NCBI GenBank assembly: GCA_947488435.1
Contig: CANKZG010000001.1
Span: forward strand, 2,348,308-2,412,307
Length of the DNA: 64,000 bases
Source of the DNA: an uncultured Flavobacteriaceae bacterium
GTDB taxonomy: Bacteria; Bacteroidota; Bacteroidia; Flavobacteriales; Flavobacteriaceae
Direction of reading: 5' to 3'
Under the pieces are notes generated by a model that was not told the origin of the DNA, searched no databases, and saw nothing but the letters and a program-made list of their open reading frames with translations. The position numbers and the translations under genes are program-made. Within the stretch, counting starts at the first letter, position 1, and the number at the start of each line of letters is the position of its first letter. Positions 9,169 to 18,949 of this stretch are shown one piece after another.

Positions 9169-9654
9169 ATGAAGAGATTGATTTTAATGCGACATGGTAA
9201 ATCTTCATGGGAATACCCAGTAGATGATAGAGATAGGCCTCTTTTAGAACGTGGAATAAATGATGCACATTTAGTTGGTAAACATTTCGAATCGCAACAT
9301 ATAATAATAGATCAGGCCTATTCAAGTCCCGCGAATAGAGCTTTGCATACGGCAATGATTTTTTTACGAGAAACAAATTTCTCACTTTCTAAGTTCCAGG
9401 TAACGGAAGCGTTATACGATTTTACTGGAGATTCGGTAATGCGATTTATTAAAGCATTGGACGATATTCATGATTCTGTAGTGATTTTTGGACATAATTA
9501 TGCCTTTACACATATCGCAAATATGATGGGAAACGACTATATTGACAATCTTTCTACCGCAGGTTTGGTAGAAATACACTTTCAAATAGAAAATTGGTCA
9601 AAGGCCCTTAATGGAGTAACAAAACAAACTATCCTGCCAAAACAACTTAGATAA
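9169..9654 (+). CDS. SixA-like histidine phosphatase
   Basis: A 161-residue phosphatase of the histidine phosphatase superfamily. The catalytic RHGKSSW begins at Arg8-His9, a second conserved region reads SSPANRALHTA, and the distal His is in FGHNYAFTHIAN. Size and motif order match SixA, which in enterobacteria dephosphorylates phosphohistidine of signalling or PTS proteins. Its stop overlaps the ppk1 start (TAATG at 9652-9656), so the two are coupled. The pairing with ppk1 suggests, without proof, a role linked to polyphosphate or phosphohistidine. Confidence 0.88.
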   Translation: MKRLILMRHGKSSWEYPVDDRDRPLLERGINDAHLVGKHFESQHIIIDQAYSSPANRALHTAMIFLRETNFSLSKFQVTEALYDFTGDSVMRFIKALDDIHDSVVIFGHNYAFTHIANMMGNDYIDNLSTAGLVEIHFQIENWSKALNGVTKQTILPKQLR

Positions 9655-11726
9655 TGGAGAAAAACAGAAACCAATATATCAATAGAGAAATAAGTTGGTT
9701 GCGATTTAATGAACGTGTATTACAAGAAAGCGCGGATATCAATGTACCACTTATAGAGCGTCTTCGTTTTTTGGGTATTTTTAGTAATAACCTTGATGAA
9801 TTTTTTAAAGTACGCTATGCCACTGTAAAACGAATTGTTGATGCAGGGAAGAAAGGTAAAAGCGCTATGGGAGGAGAAATTGCAAAAGATCTTTTGGAAG
9901 AAATCACCAAAGTAGTTATTGAGCAACAATCGCGAAGCCTGAAGATTCATAAGAATATAGAAAAAGAACTGCAAACTCAGAACATATTTATAGTTGATGA
10001 AACAAGTATTCTGGACGAACATGTGGATTTTGTAAAAGAATATTTTCAAGATAAAATCAGCCCTGTATTAATGACCATTATCTTGAATGATCTTACGGAA
10101 TTTCCAACATTAAAAGATACCGCCGCCTATTTGGCTGTAGAGATAATATTGAAAGGGGATCAACCAGAAGATGCCGATGAAATGCGATATGCGTTAATCG
10201 AAATTCCGAAAGGAATAGAACGTTTTATTGAATTGCCTAAGGTTGAAGGCAAAAGTTACATTATTATTTTAGATGATCTTATCCGGTATTCTTTAGACGC
10301 GATTTTCAATATGTTTGATTACAGTTCAATTGCTGCACATATGATCAAAATTACAAGAGATGCAGAATTGGATATGGATGATGATTTAAGTAAGAGTTTT
10401 ATTGAGAAAATTTCATCGAGTGTAGAACATCGCAAAATTAGTGACCCAGTTCGTTTTGTATACGACAAGGAGATTGAAGAGGATACCTTGAATTTTCTGA
10501 AAGATAAAATGAATGTTGTTGATACAGATAGTGTTATTCCAGGTGGACGTTACCATAATCGAAGAGACTATATGGGATTCCCTAGTTTAGGGAGAAAAGA
10601 TCTTATGTATGATAAAATAACACCATTACCGGTTAAGGATTTCAGAATGGACGGGAGTCTTTTAGAGCAAATAGCTGTGAAAGATTATTTACAATATACG
10701 CCATACCATACCTTTTCCTATATCATTCGCTTTTTGAGAGAAGCTGCATTAGATCCCAAAGTACGAACAATTAAAATTACGGTATATCGATTAGCTAATA
10801 ACTCACAAGTTGCGGCATCGCTGATTAATGCGGTAAAGAACGGGAAGCAAGTGACAGTGCAAATTGAGCTTCAGGCGAGATTCGATGAACAAGCAAATAT
10901 TATGTATGCCGAACAGCTTCAAGCGGAGGGAGTAAAACTAATTTTTGGTGTTCCTGGACTTAAAGTACATAGTAAAATATGCGTTATTGAGCGCGACGAA
11001 GAAAGTGCAACAAAACGTTATGGATTTGTAAGTACCGGTAATTTTAGTGAGTCTACTGCTAAGATTTATACAGATTACACCTTGTTTACGTCAGATGATC
11101 GAATACTAAAGGAACTAAATAAGGTTTTTGATTTTTTCGAGACAACGTATAAAATTAAGAAATATAAACATCTAGTAGTGTCACCGCACTATACGCAAAA
11201 TGTTTTTGAGCGCTTAATAGATAACGAAATTGCAAATGCGCTGGTAGGAAAGGAGGCTTTTATTAAAATAAAAATGAATAGTTTCACGTCATACAAGATG
11301 GTTGATAAGTTATATGAAGCAAGTAGAGCTGGAGTTAAAGTTCAATTAATCATTCGTGGTATTTGTTGTTTAATACCAGGAGTGCCTGGTATGAGTGAAA
11401 ATATAGAGGCTATTAGCGTAGTAGACAAATTTTTGGAACATACCAGAATATTTATTTTTGGTAATGATGGAGACCCCAAAGTGTATATTTCTTCAGCAGA
11501 TTGGATGACCCGAAATCTAGATTATCGCGTTGAAGTTGGATGCCCTATTTATGATGAAGAGTTAAAGAGAGAGCTTCTAGATACCTTTCAGATATCCTGG
11601 AATGATAATGTAAAAGCTCGGGTTTTTTCAGCAAAACAAGATAATGCTTATCGCGAAAATGATAATCCTAAATTGCGATCACAATTTGCACTCTATGATT
11701 ATTATGTGGATAAGTTAAAAAACTAA
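9654..11726 (+). CDS. ppk1: Polyphosphate kinase 1
   Basis: A 690-residue enzyme that reversibly polymerises the terminal phosphate of ATP into polyphosphate. It opens with the N-terminal domain motif NREISWLRFNERVLQE. The phosphoacceptor histidine lies in LKVHSKICVI and the second essential histidine in FLEHTRIFIF. The C-terminal motif DWMTRNLDYRVEVGCPI is also characteristic. It shares TAATG with the upstream phosphatase gene. No ppx gene is nearby. Confidence 0.97.
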   Translation: MEKNRNQYINREISWLRFNERVLQESADINVPLIERLRFLGIFSNNLDEFFKVRYATVKRIVDAGKKGKSAMGGEIAKDLLEEITKVVIEQQSRSLKIHKNIEKELQTQNIFIVDETSILDEHVDFVKEYFQDKISPVLMTIILNDLTEFPTLKDTAAYLAVEIILKGDQPEDADEMRYALIEIPKGIERFIELPKVEGKSYIIILDDLIRYSLDAIFNMFDYSSIAAHMIKITRDAELDMDDDLSKSFIEKISSSVEHRKISDPVRFVYDKEIEEDTLNFLKDKMNVVDTDSVIPGGRYHNRRDYMGFPSLGRKDLMYDKITPLPVKDFRMDGSLLEQIAVKDYLQYTPYHTFSYIIRFLREAALDPKVRTIKITVYRLANNSQVAASLINAVKNGKQVTVQIELQARFDEQANIMYAEQLQAEGVKLIFGVPGLKVHSKICVIERDEESATKRYGFVSTGNFSESTAKIYTDYTLFTSDDRILKELNKVFDFFETTYKIKKYKHLVVSPHYTQNVFERLIDNEIANALVGKEAFIKIKMNSFTSYKMVDKLYEASRAGVKVQLIIRGICCLIPGVPGMSENIEAISVVDKFLEHTRIFIFGNDGDPKVYISSADWMTRNLDYRVEVGCPIYDEELKRELLDTFQISWNDNVKARVFSAKQDNAYRENDNPKLRSQFALYDYYVDKLKN

Positions 11727-11767
11727 AGCGTAGTTTGTTGTTGCTTTATGAAGTAATACTATATTTT

Positions 11768-12349
11768 TTAGCCATGAATACTTTCTTTGGTTCCAAGATT
11801 TTTCATGATTTTTGCTTCATGATCTAATAATTGTTGCCATTTTTTATCCACGGTACTGCGATCTCCGTATTGACGTGCAAAATTTAAAAACATGGTATAA
11901 TGCCCCGCTTCACTGATCATTAACTTTCGATAGAATTCCGCTAATTCCTTATCCTCCAGTTCTTCAGATAAAAGTCTAAAACGTTCACAGCTGCGAGCTT
12001 CTATTAGTGCAGCATATAACAATCGATGCACGAGTTGCGTGGTTCTGCTTCCTCCTTTCGGAAAGAATTTTAGCAAGGCAATCACATAATCGTCTTTACG
12101 ATCTCGTCCTAAAGTCTGTCCACGTGCTATTATCCGATCATGTACCATTTTAAAATGTCCCATTTCTTCTCGCGATAAAGCAATCATTTCCTGAGTTAAT
12201 TCGGTATATTCGGGAAAACTCACAATCAAAGAAATGGCTGTGCTTGCTGCTTTTTGCTCGCAGTAAGCATGATCCGTTAGAATTTCATCAATGTTTTTCT
12301 CAACGATATTAACCCATCTAGGGTCTGTAGGTAGTTTTAAACCAAGCAT
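11768..12349 (-). CDS. miaE: tRNA-(ms2io6A)-hydroxylase
   Basis: Ferritin-like di-iron monooxygenase that hydroxylates the isopentenyl group of ms2i6A37 in tRNA. The frame runs to a GTG at 12400, but the ATG at 12349 (MLGLKLPTDPRWVNIVEKN) matches the conserved family start and gives 193 residues. Iron ligands sit in EQKAAS, REEMGHFKMVH, EARSCERF and EAGHYTMF, the ExxH pairs expected for MiaE. It is convergent with ppk1, with only about 40 bases between the stops. Confidence 0.92.
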   Translation of the reverse strand: MLGLKLPTDPRWVNIVEKNIDEILTDHAYCEQKAASTAISLIVSFPEYTELTQEMIALSREEMGHFKMVHDRIIARGQTLGRDRKDDYVIALLKFFPKGGSRTTQLVHRLLYAALIEARSCERFRLLSEELEDKELAEFYRKLMISEAGHYTMFLNFARQYGDRSTVDKKWQQLLDHEAKIMKNLGTKESIHG

Positions 12350-12518
12350 AAACTCATCTTTGTGCAAAGCTAAAGAATCTTTAAAAGGACACAAAGTCAC
12401 TTCGGTTTAAATACCTTGGAATATGATCCAATTATTAGTTTAATTTTTGGTTATCTATTATCTTCGTAGCGTCGCAGAAAAAAGGAGTAAACTTGTTTTG
12501 AGGTAATTGAAGTTTTAA

Positions 12519-13376
12519 ATGAACATCACCAACGGAAATCAACAATTAAAAGTTATTATTGAAACCAATTTAGGTCCTGAAAATAAGGAATGGATTGCTA
12601 GTAAACTTCAGAAAATTATAGATACAAGTTCTGTTAGGGATTTGTATATGACATACACTTTAATTGGCAGTAAGGTGAAAGCGATAACAGATTTTACTGC
12701 TCCTGAAACTGCGGATGAGGTATACGACTATATCAAACTTCAGAAAGGAAATCTGCAACAAATAACTAGAATTTATTTATTGTCGGAAGTGTTGATTGCT
12801 GCACCTGATGTTTTTATTCCTAAAGTAGCAAATTTGATGAGTATTGCAGATACTGGAGAACTGGAAGCCTTTTTAAAATTTATGATACTGCTGCCGGCTG
12901 CAGAGAATTATAAAGACACAGCGGTAGATGCATTGCGTACAAACATTGCTACTATTTTTGATGCAATAGCCTTAAATAATCCGTACCCGGCTAATTTTTT
13001 TAACCATCAGCAGTGGAATCAGATGTTTTTGAAAGCAGCTTTTATGGAGCGTGATTTGAATCAGATTCTGGCAATTGATCAGATGGCAAACAAGGATCTA
13101 ACGCGAATTATTTCAGACTATGCACACGAAAGATGGGCAGCTTCACGTGAAATAGATCCCTATTTTTGGAGACCCGTTACCAATCATTTAACGGATGCAC
13201 TTTTAGATGATATGATGCGTCTATTGCAGAGTAAGAACAAAATAGAAAACAGAGCAGGAGCACTATGCTGTTTCTACTCAAAACATAAAAAAGCAAAAAT
13301 ATTACTAGCGGAATATCCAGAATTACAACAAGAAATTGCCTCAGGAAATACACGTTGGGAAACCTTAAAAAAATAG
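12519..13376 (+). CDS. eboA: EboA family protein
   Basis: A 285-residue, mostly helical protein and the first gene of a six-gene ebo operon. Family-like blocks include NPYPANFFNHQQWNQMFLKA and ISDYAHERWAASREIDP, which I recognise from EboA. Biochemistry is unknown. Ebo clusters occur in cyanobacteria, Bacteroidetes, some pseudomonads and eustigmatophyte plastids. In cyanobacteria the cluster is linked to moving the scytonemin precursor to the periplasm. The next gene starts 2 bases after the stop. Confidence 0.88.
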   Translation: MNITNGNQQLKVIIETNLGPENKEWIASKLQKIIDTSSVRDLYMTYTLIGSKVKAITDFTAPETADEVYDYIKLQKGNLQQITRIYLLSEVLIAAPDVFIPKVANLMSIADTGELEAFLKFMILLPAAENYKDTAVDALRTNIATIFDAIALNNPYPANFFNHQQWNQMFLKAAFMERDLNQILAIDQMANKDLTRIISDYAHERWAASREIDPYFWRPVTNHLTDALLDDMMRLLQSKNKIENRAGALCCFYSKHKKAKILLAEYPELQQEIASGNTRWETLKK

Positions 13377-13378
13377 CT

Positions 13379-14287
13379 ATGGAAGAAAAAATGATGTATA
13401 TAGATCCGCATGTTCACATGACATCAAGAACTACAGATGATTATGAAGCAATGGCTGCGGCAGGAGTTGTCGCAATAATAGAGCCTTCTTTTTGGTTAGG
13501 TCAAGCGCGCACGCAAGTAGGGTCCTTTCAGGATTACTTTAGTAGTTTAGTTGGTTGGGAAAGATTTAGAGCAAAACAATTTGGTATTCAACATTATTGT
13601 ACCATTGGATTAAACTCTAAAGAAGCAAATAATGAAGCATTGGCAGAACAAGTTATGGAGTTACTGCCCCTATACTTGCATAAAGAAAATGTTGTAGCTA
13701 TTGGAGAAATAGGTTATGACGATCAAACACCTGCAGAAGATAAATATTTCAGAATGCAATTAGATATGGCAAAAGAACTGGATATGGTTGTTCAAGTGCA
13801 TACGCCACATCGCGATAAAAAAGCAGGTACCATAAAGAGTATGGAAGTTTGCCTAGAACATGGATTGGATCCTTCCAATGTTATAATTGATCATAATAAT
13901 GAAGAAACCGTAAAGGAGGTCTTAGATCGTGGTTTTTGGTCAGCATTTACGATTTACCCAAAAACGAAAATGGGCAACGAACGCATGGTTGCGGTAGTAA
14001 AAAAATATGGGAGTAAAAATATTATTGTAGACAGTTCTGCAGATTGGGGAGTAAGTGATCCCCTTGCGGTTCCGAAAACAGCTTCATTAATGCTCAAAAG
14101 AGGAATTGATCGTAAGGATGTGATAAGAACATGCTATCAAAATGCTTTAGATGCTTTTGGAAAGAATGGTAAAATGAAAGCCTCAGATTGGTTGAATGAC
14201 GGAGGTATAGATCAACGAGATTTATATCAAGATAATAGTGTTTTGCGAGGACAAGAACCCAGAATAGATACCGATAAAATTGTATAG
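13379..14287 (+). CDS. eboB: EboB, TatD-like metal-dependent hydrolase
   Basis: The frame can be opened at TTG 13355 inside eboA, but ATG 13379 just after the eboA stop is preferred, giving 302 residues. The N-terminal metal motif DPHVHM, the central VAIGEIGYDD and VVQVHTPHRDKK, and the distal NIIVDSSADWG give the usual order for a TatD/amidohydrolase TIM barrel with a two-metal site. This subgroup is the one found in ebo operons. Substrate unknown. The stop TAG is followed directly by the eboC ATG. Confidence 0.87.
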   Translation: MEEKMMYIDPHVHMTSRTTDDYEAMAAAGVVAIIEPSFWLGQARTQVGSFQDYFSSLVGWERFRAKQFGIQHYCTIGLNSKEANNEALAEQVMELLPLYLHKENVVAIGEIGYDDQTPAEDKYFRMQLDMAKELDMVVQVHTPHRDKKAGTIKSMEVCLEHGLDPSNVIIDHNNEETVKEVLDRGFWSAFTIYPKTKMGNERMVAVVKKYGSKNIIVDSSADWGVSDPLAVPKTASLMLKRGIDRKDVIRTCYQNALDAFGKNGKMKASDWLNDGGIDQRDLYQDNSVLRGQEPRIDTDKIV

Positions 14288-15190
14288 ATGAATACGGTCC
14301 TGAGAGGATACCTTGTATTGACCAGACCTGCAAATCTACCAACTGCTATAGCAGATAGTATTGCAGGTATGACTATAGCGGGACTTTTTGGTAGCGTAGC
14401 GGCGAATTCTTTTTTCGAAATAAATACAATTTTTCCTTGTATATTGTTACCACTAGCTTCGGTACTTTTATATGCCGGTGGGGTAGTATTGAATGACGTT
14501 TTTGATGCATCGTTGGATGCAATTGAACGCCCGGAAAGACCAATTCCAAGCGGTGTGGTTGCAAAAAAAAACGCTGCAATTTTTGGGATTACCTTATTAG
14601 CTCTCGGAGTGGTATCTGCCTCTTTAGTAGGGTTATTGTCCGGAATAATTGCTGCTGTTTTAGCGCTAGCAATTGTAAGTTATGATGCATGGTCTAAAAA
14701 CAATGCTACGCTTGGTCCGCTTAATATGGGCTTTTGCAGGGGACTCAATTTAATTCTGGGGATGAGTGTTTTCGGTATGCTTACCTATTGGTGGTATGCA
14801 GTAATTCCCATTGTATATATTGCAGCAATAACCCTAATAAGTAGGGGAGAAGTTCATGGAAACAATAAAAAACATATCATTTTTGCCGGAGTATTGTACG
14901 CTTCCGTAATTTTAGGCGTTATAAGCATATTATTTTTTAATGCTTTACATATGGTAGCGGCCATACCATTTTTACTTTTTTTTGCAATAATGGTATATAT
15001 ACCATTAATTAAGGCATATCAGTTAAATTCGCCAGCACGAATAAAAAAAGCTGTAATAGCCGGTGTACTTTCACTAATTTTGTTAGACGCCAGTTTAGCG
15101 GTTGGCTTTTCGTCTTGGTGGGTAGGTTTGGCAGTGGTAGGATTATTACCGTTATCCATGGCACTATCAAAGTTATTTGCTGTTACTTAA
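14288..15190 (+). CDS. eboC: EboC, UbiA-family membrane prenyltransferase
   Basis: A 300-residue integral membrane protein with about eight or nine hydrophobic segments. The first Asp-rich site reads NDVFDASLDAIERPERPIPSG and the second region YDAWSKNNATLGPLNMG, as in UbiA enzymes that attach an isoprenoid to an acceptor. The acceptor is unknown. With a DHQS-like cyclase (EboD) and a phosphodiesterase-like enzyme (EboF) in the same operon, a small prenylated metabolite is a reasonable inference. Confidence 0.9.
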   Translation: MNTVLRGYLVLTRPANLPTAIADSIAGMTIAGLFGSVAANSFFEINTIFPCILLPLASVLLYAGGVVLNDVFDASLDAIERPERPIPSGVVAKKNAAIFGITLLALGVVSASLVGLLSGIIAAVLALAIVSYDAWSKNNATLGPLNMGFCRGLNLILGMSVFGMLTYWWYAVIPIVYIAAITLISRGEVHGNNKKHIIFAGVLYASVILGVISILFFNALHMVAAIPFLLFFAIMVYIPLIKAYQLNSPARIKKAVIAGVLSLILLDASLAVGFSSWWVGLAVVGLLPLSMALSKLFAVT

Positions 15191-15199
15191 TTGATATTC

Positions 15200-16372
15200 A
15201 TGAAATCGAATACAACAATAAAACAATCTTTTCAAGTACAATACGAATATCAGCTGTATTTTACAGAGGCAGTCTTTGCAAAAGAAAATACTCTTTTCCA
15301 TGATCTGTTGAAAGCGTATCCGAGCGAGGGTGCTGTAAAAATATTGTTTGTTATTGATGATGAAGTCAAACACAAACACCCAAATTTAGAAGATGATATT
15401 AAGGCATACGGACTAAGCTATGCAAGTGTGATTCAACATACAGAAACCTTAACAATACCTGGAGGAGAAACTGCCAAAAATGATGAGCGCTATGTACGTC
15501 AGGTTATTGAAGGGATTAATTCAAATAGTATTTGCAGACATTCGTTTGTAGTAGCTATTGGAGGAGGAGCACTTATAGATATGGTAGGCTATGCTGCTAC
15601 TATAGCACATAGAGGGGTGAAACTTATTCGAGTTCCTACCACGGTGTTGGCTCAAAATGATGCAGCTGTAGGGGTTAAAAATGGAATTAATACCCTTGGA
15701 AAGAAAAACTTTCTGGGGACTTTTGCTCCCCCTTATGCAATAATTAATGATAGTCGTTTTTTAGAGACTCTGGATCAGCGGGATTGGATTTCTGGTGTTG
15801 CAGAAGCTATAAAAGTGGCATTAATAAAAGATATTTCCTTCTTTGAATATATTGAAGAGCATGCGCTTCAATTAGCAGCGCGGGATATGAATAGTATGCA
15901 ATATGTAATTTATCAATGTGCAAAAATGCATATGGCACATATTGCTAATGGAGGAGACCCTTTTGAGAGTGGATCTTCTCGTCCACTAGATTTTGGACAT
16001 TGGGCAGCTCATAAATTAGAACATATGACGCAATATAGTTTGCGTCACGGAGAAGCCGTAGCTATAGGTATGGCCATTGATATTGCCTATGCCTATAAAA
16101 TTGGATTAATTGGAGAGGATATTTTAGAAAGAGTGCTACAAGTATTGGAAAATGTTGGTTTTAACCTACATATCCCCATTTCAGGCGAAAAAGAATTGGA
16201 AACGCTCTTAAATGGAATACAGGAATTTAGAGAGCATTTGGGAGGAAAACTTACCATTACACTTTTGTCTAAGATCGGCAGCAAGATGGATGTTCATGAA
16301 ATAGACCTATCAAAGATGAAAGAGGCTATAGCTTTGCTAAATAACAAAGTCACCATAAAAACATCGTATTAA
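15200..16372 (+). CDS. eboD: EboD, 3-dehydroquinate synthase-like cyclase
   Basis: ATG 15200 (MKSNTTIKQ) is preferred over the TTG at 15191, giving 390 residues. The NAD-binding motif AIGGGALIDMVGYAA, then RVPTTVLAQNDAAVGVKNGIN, and the zinc ligands in GVAEAIKVALI and the later His motifs (DFGHWAAHKLE, LRHGEAVAIGM) place it in the dehydroquinate synthase fold family. It is the ebo paralogue rather than a shikimate-pathway aroB, as shown by its neighbours and divergence. Product unknown. Stop and next start are contiguous. Confidence 0.88.
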   Translation: MKSNTTIKQSFQVQYEYQLYFTEAVFAKENTLFHDLLKAYPSEGAVKILFVIDDEVKHKHPNLEDDIKAYGLSYASVIQHTETLTIPGGETAKNDERYVRQVIEGINSNSICRHSFVVAIGGGALIDMVGYAATIAHRGVKLIRVPTTVLAQNDAAVGVKNGINTLGKKNFLGTFAPPYAIINDSRFLETLDQRDWISGVAEAIKVALIKDISFFEYIEEHALQLAARDMNSMQYVIYQCAKMHMAHIANGGDPFESGSSRPLDFGHWAAHKLEHMTQYSLRHGEAVAIGMAIDIAYAYKIGLIGEDILERVLQVLENVGFNLHIPISGEKELETLLNGIQEFREHLGGKLTITLLSKIGSKMDVHEIDLSKMKEAIALLNNKVTIKTSY

Positions 16373-17566
16373 ATGTTGGTAACGGATAAGTATCACCTTA
16401 CCTATTGCACCAATATTCACCCAGGAAAGGATTGGGAACTTACATTTACCCAATTGCAAACCCATGTTCCTACTATAAAAGCAAAATTAGCACCTACTGT
16501 TCCATTTGGATTAGGATTGCGACTGTCCAATCTTGCAAGTGAGGAATTGGATGCAGGGGAAAATTTAAAGACCTTTAAACATTGGTTACAAGATAACGAT
16601 ATTTACGTCTTTACTATGAACGGATTTCCCTATGGAAATTTTCACAATGAACGCGTAAAAGATAAAGTACATGCTCCTGATTGGACTACAAAAGAAAGGG
16701 TAGTTTATACTAAGCGATTGTTTCGACAATTAGCTTATTTACTTCCAGAAGGAATGTCAGGAGGAATATCGACCTCCCCAATTAGCTATAAGCATTGGTT
16801 TCAAGATAAAAAAGCCATTGAAAAAGCTTTTTCTATAGGGGCGGAACATTTGGTAGAGATTATTCTGACGCTCTTTGCTATTGAAAAAGAAACAGGTAAA
16901 TATTTACATTTAGATATTGAACCTGAACCTGACGGATTAATCGAAAATAGTGATGAGGTAGTCTATTTTTTTATTAGTTTTTTGTTACCACGGGCCATAC
17001 AAACTTTAAAAAAAGAACTCAATATAACGGCAATAAAAGCAGAAGCATTAACGCGAAAGTATATCACCGTTTGTTATGATGTCTGTCATTTCTCACTAGC
17101 TTATGAAGAACCCGAATATACACTTCAGAAATTTAAGAAACACCATATACAGGTAGGTAAAATTCAAGTTAGTTCAGCGCTTAAGATTGTTTTTGATGAA
17201 GAAGATACTGTGGAAATTTGGAAATCTTTAGCACGATTTGATGAAAGCACCTATTTACATCAGGTCACAGAAAAGGTAGAAGGTAAGGTGAAGACTTATA
17301 ATGATCTTCCGGTAGTTTTAAAACAAAAGCAGAATTTTAAAGAAATAAGAGCACATTTTCATGTGCCTATTTTTCTGGAAAAATTTGATAAGTTATTTTC
17401 TACCCAAGATCAGATTCTTAACGTTATTGCCTATTTAAAAAAGGAGCAGTTTTCAGAGCATCTAGAGATTGAAACATATACCTGGGATGTGTTACCAGAA
17501 AATTTAAAAACAAACCTTGCCGACTCCATAATTCGAGAAATGGAATGGTTATTACCTAAACTTTAA
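16373..17566 (+). CDS. eboE: EboE, TIM-barrel protein of the ebo operon
   Basis: A 397-residue protein whose TAA/ATG junction with eboD has no gap. It opens YHLTYCTNIHPGKDWELT, contains HLDIEPEPDGLIEN and VCYDVCHFSLAYEEPE in the middle, and LEIETYTWDVLP near the end, consistent with a xylose-isomerase-like TIM barrel with metal-binding Glu/His/Asp residues. Annotated elsewhere as a metabolite-traffic protein because of genetic work on the cyanobacterial cluster. The chemical role is not known. Confidence 0.87.
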   Translation: MLVTDKYHLTYCTNIHPGKDWELTFTQLQTHVPTIKAKLAPTVPFGLGLRLSNLASEELDAGENLKTFKHWLQDNDIYVFTMNGFPYGNFHNERVKDKVHAPDWTTKERVVYTKRLFRQLAYLLPEGMSGGISTSPISYKHWFQDKKAIEKAFSIGAEHLVEIILTLFAIEKETGKYLHLDIEPEPDGLIENSDEVVYFFISFLLPRAIQTLKKELNITAIKAEALTRKYITVCYDVCHFSLAYEEPEYTLQKFKKHHIQVGKIQVSSALKIVFDEEDTVEIWKSLARFDESTYLHQVTEKVEGKVKTYNDLPVVLKQKQNFKEIRAHFHVPIFLEKFDKLFSTQDQILNVIAYLKKEQFSEHLEIETYTWDVLPENLKTNLADSIIREMEWLLPKL

Positions 17567-17569
17567 TGC

Positions 17570-18946
17570 ATGCATAAAACGGTTGTAATTAATATTGTAG
17601 GGCTCACCAAGCGCCTAATAGGTGAACATACTCCTTTTATACAGTCGTTTTTAAAAACAGCAAATTTAGCAACTATAAAACCGGTATTGCCTGCGGTTAC
17701 TTGCAGTGCGCAAGCTACATATCTAACAGGTGCATTGCCGTCAGAACACGGTATTGTAGGTAATGGATGGTATTTTAAAGAGGAGTGTGAGGTAAAGTTT
17801 TGGCGTCAATCTAATAAGCTTATACAAGCAGAGAAACTTTGGGATAAACTAAAACGAACCAATACTGATTTTAGTTGTGCTAATTATTTTTGGTGGTATA
17901 ATATGTATTCTGAAGTAGATTATAGTATTACCCCTAGACCAAATTATCTTGCGGATGGAAGAAAAATACCCGATATCTATTCGCACCCTTCAGAATTGAG
18001 AGATGATTTACAGAAAACGCTGGGAACTTTTCCTTTATTTAATTTTTGGGGACCGAAAACCTCAATAAAATCAAGTAGATGGATAGCTGATGCCGCTATG
18101 CATACGGATGCGCTTCATGATCCCACTTTAAGCTTTATTTACCTGCCTCATTTGGATTATAATATTCAACGTCATGGGCTGAACTTTGATATAATTTCAA
18201 AAGACTTAAAGGAAATAGACACAGTTGTAAAAGATGTTGTAACGTATTATCAAAGTAAAAAAGCAAGGATAGTCCTGCTTTCGGAATACGGAATCACTAA
18301 TGTGAATAATCCAATTCACCTGAATCGAATTTTAAGAACCGAAGGGTATCTTGCAATACGAGAAGAACGGGGACTTGAATTGCTAGATCATGGAGCAAGT
18401 AAAGCATTTGCGGTAGCGGATCATCAAATTGCACATATATATATCAAAAACACCAAAAATAAAGAAGCTATAAAAACGTTACTTACTAAAGTGACTGGTG
18501 TTGATAAAGTATTAAGTGGTCCTGAAATAGCAAGTGCCGGTTTGCAACATGATCGTTGTGGAGATTTAGTAGTGTTAGCAGATAAGGATTCATGGTTTAC
18601 CTATTACTATTGGCTTAATGATAAAAAAGCACCGGATTTTGCTCGAATGGTAGATATTCATAAAAAGCCTGGTTATGACCCTGTAGAAATGTTCGCTAAG
18701 CCTAAAGGGTTGGCGTTAATAACAACCGTGCTATGGAAACTCTTACGAAAGAAACTTGGATTTAGAACGCTTATGGATATTATACCTATTGATGCAACTT
18801 TAGTGAAAGGTTCACATGGTAGAATTCCTGAAGATGAAGAGGATTATCCCATATTTATAAGTGATGCAAAAGATTTAGTTTCTGCAACGGAATTAGATGC
18901 TACCGATGTTTTTAAACTTTTAGAAAACCATATCCAAAAACCTTGA
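17570..18946 (+). CDS. eboF: EboF, alkaline-phosphatase-superfamily (NPP-like) enzyme
   Basis: A 458-residue protein of the nucleotide pyrophosphatase/phosphodiesterase group. The nucleophile threonine is retained in PAVTCSAQATYLTG, the metal motif in LPHLDYNIQRHG, and a distal His in GSHGRIPEDEED. The first metal Asp expected in a V-x-x-D-G-L start is a Val here (INIVGLTK), and the usual D-H pair reads S-E-Y-G-I. The catalytic metal site therefore differs from canonical NPPs. There is no signal peptide, so it is probably cytoplasmic. The TMEM220-like gene follows after 3 bases. Confidence 0.86.
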   Translation: MHKTVVINIVGLTKRLIGEHTPFIQSFLKTANLATIKPVLPAVTCSAQATYLTGALPSEHGIVGNGWYFKEECEVKFWRQSNKLIQAEKLWDKLKRTNTDFSCANYFWWYNMYSEVDYSITPRPNYLADGRKIPDIYSHPSELRDDLQKTLGTFPLFNFWGPKTSIKSSRWIADAAMHTDALHDPTLSFIYLPHLDYNIQRHGLNFDIISKDLKEIDTVVKDVVTYYQSKKARIVLLSEYGITNVNNPIHLNRILRTEGYLAIREERGLELLDHGASKAFAVADHQIAHIYIKNTKNKEAIKTLLTKVTGVDKVLSGPEIASAGLQHDRCGDLVVLADKDSWFTYYYWLNDKKAPDFARMVDIHKKPGYDPVEMFAKPKGLALITTVLWKLLRKKLGFRTLMDIIPIDATLVKGSHGRIPEDEEDYPIFISDAKDLVSATELDATDVFKLLENHIQKP

Positions 18947-18949
18947 ATC

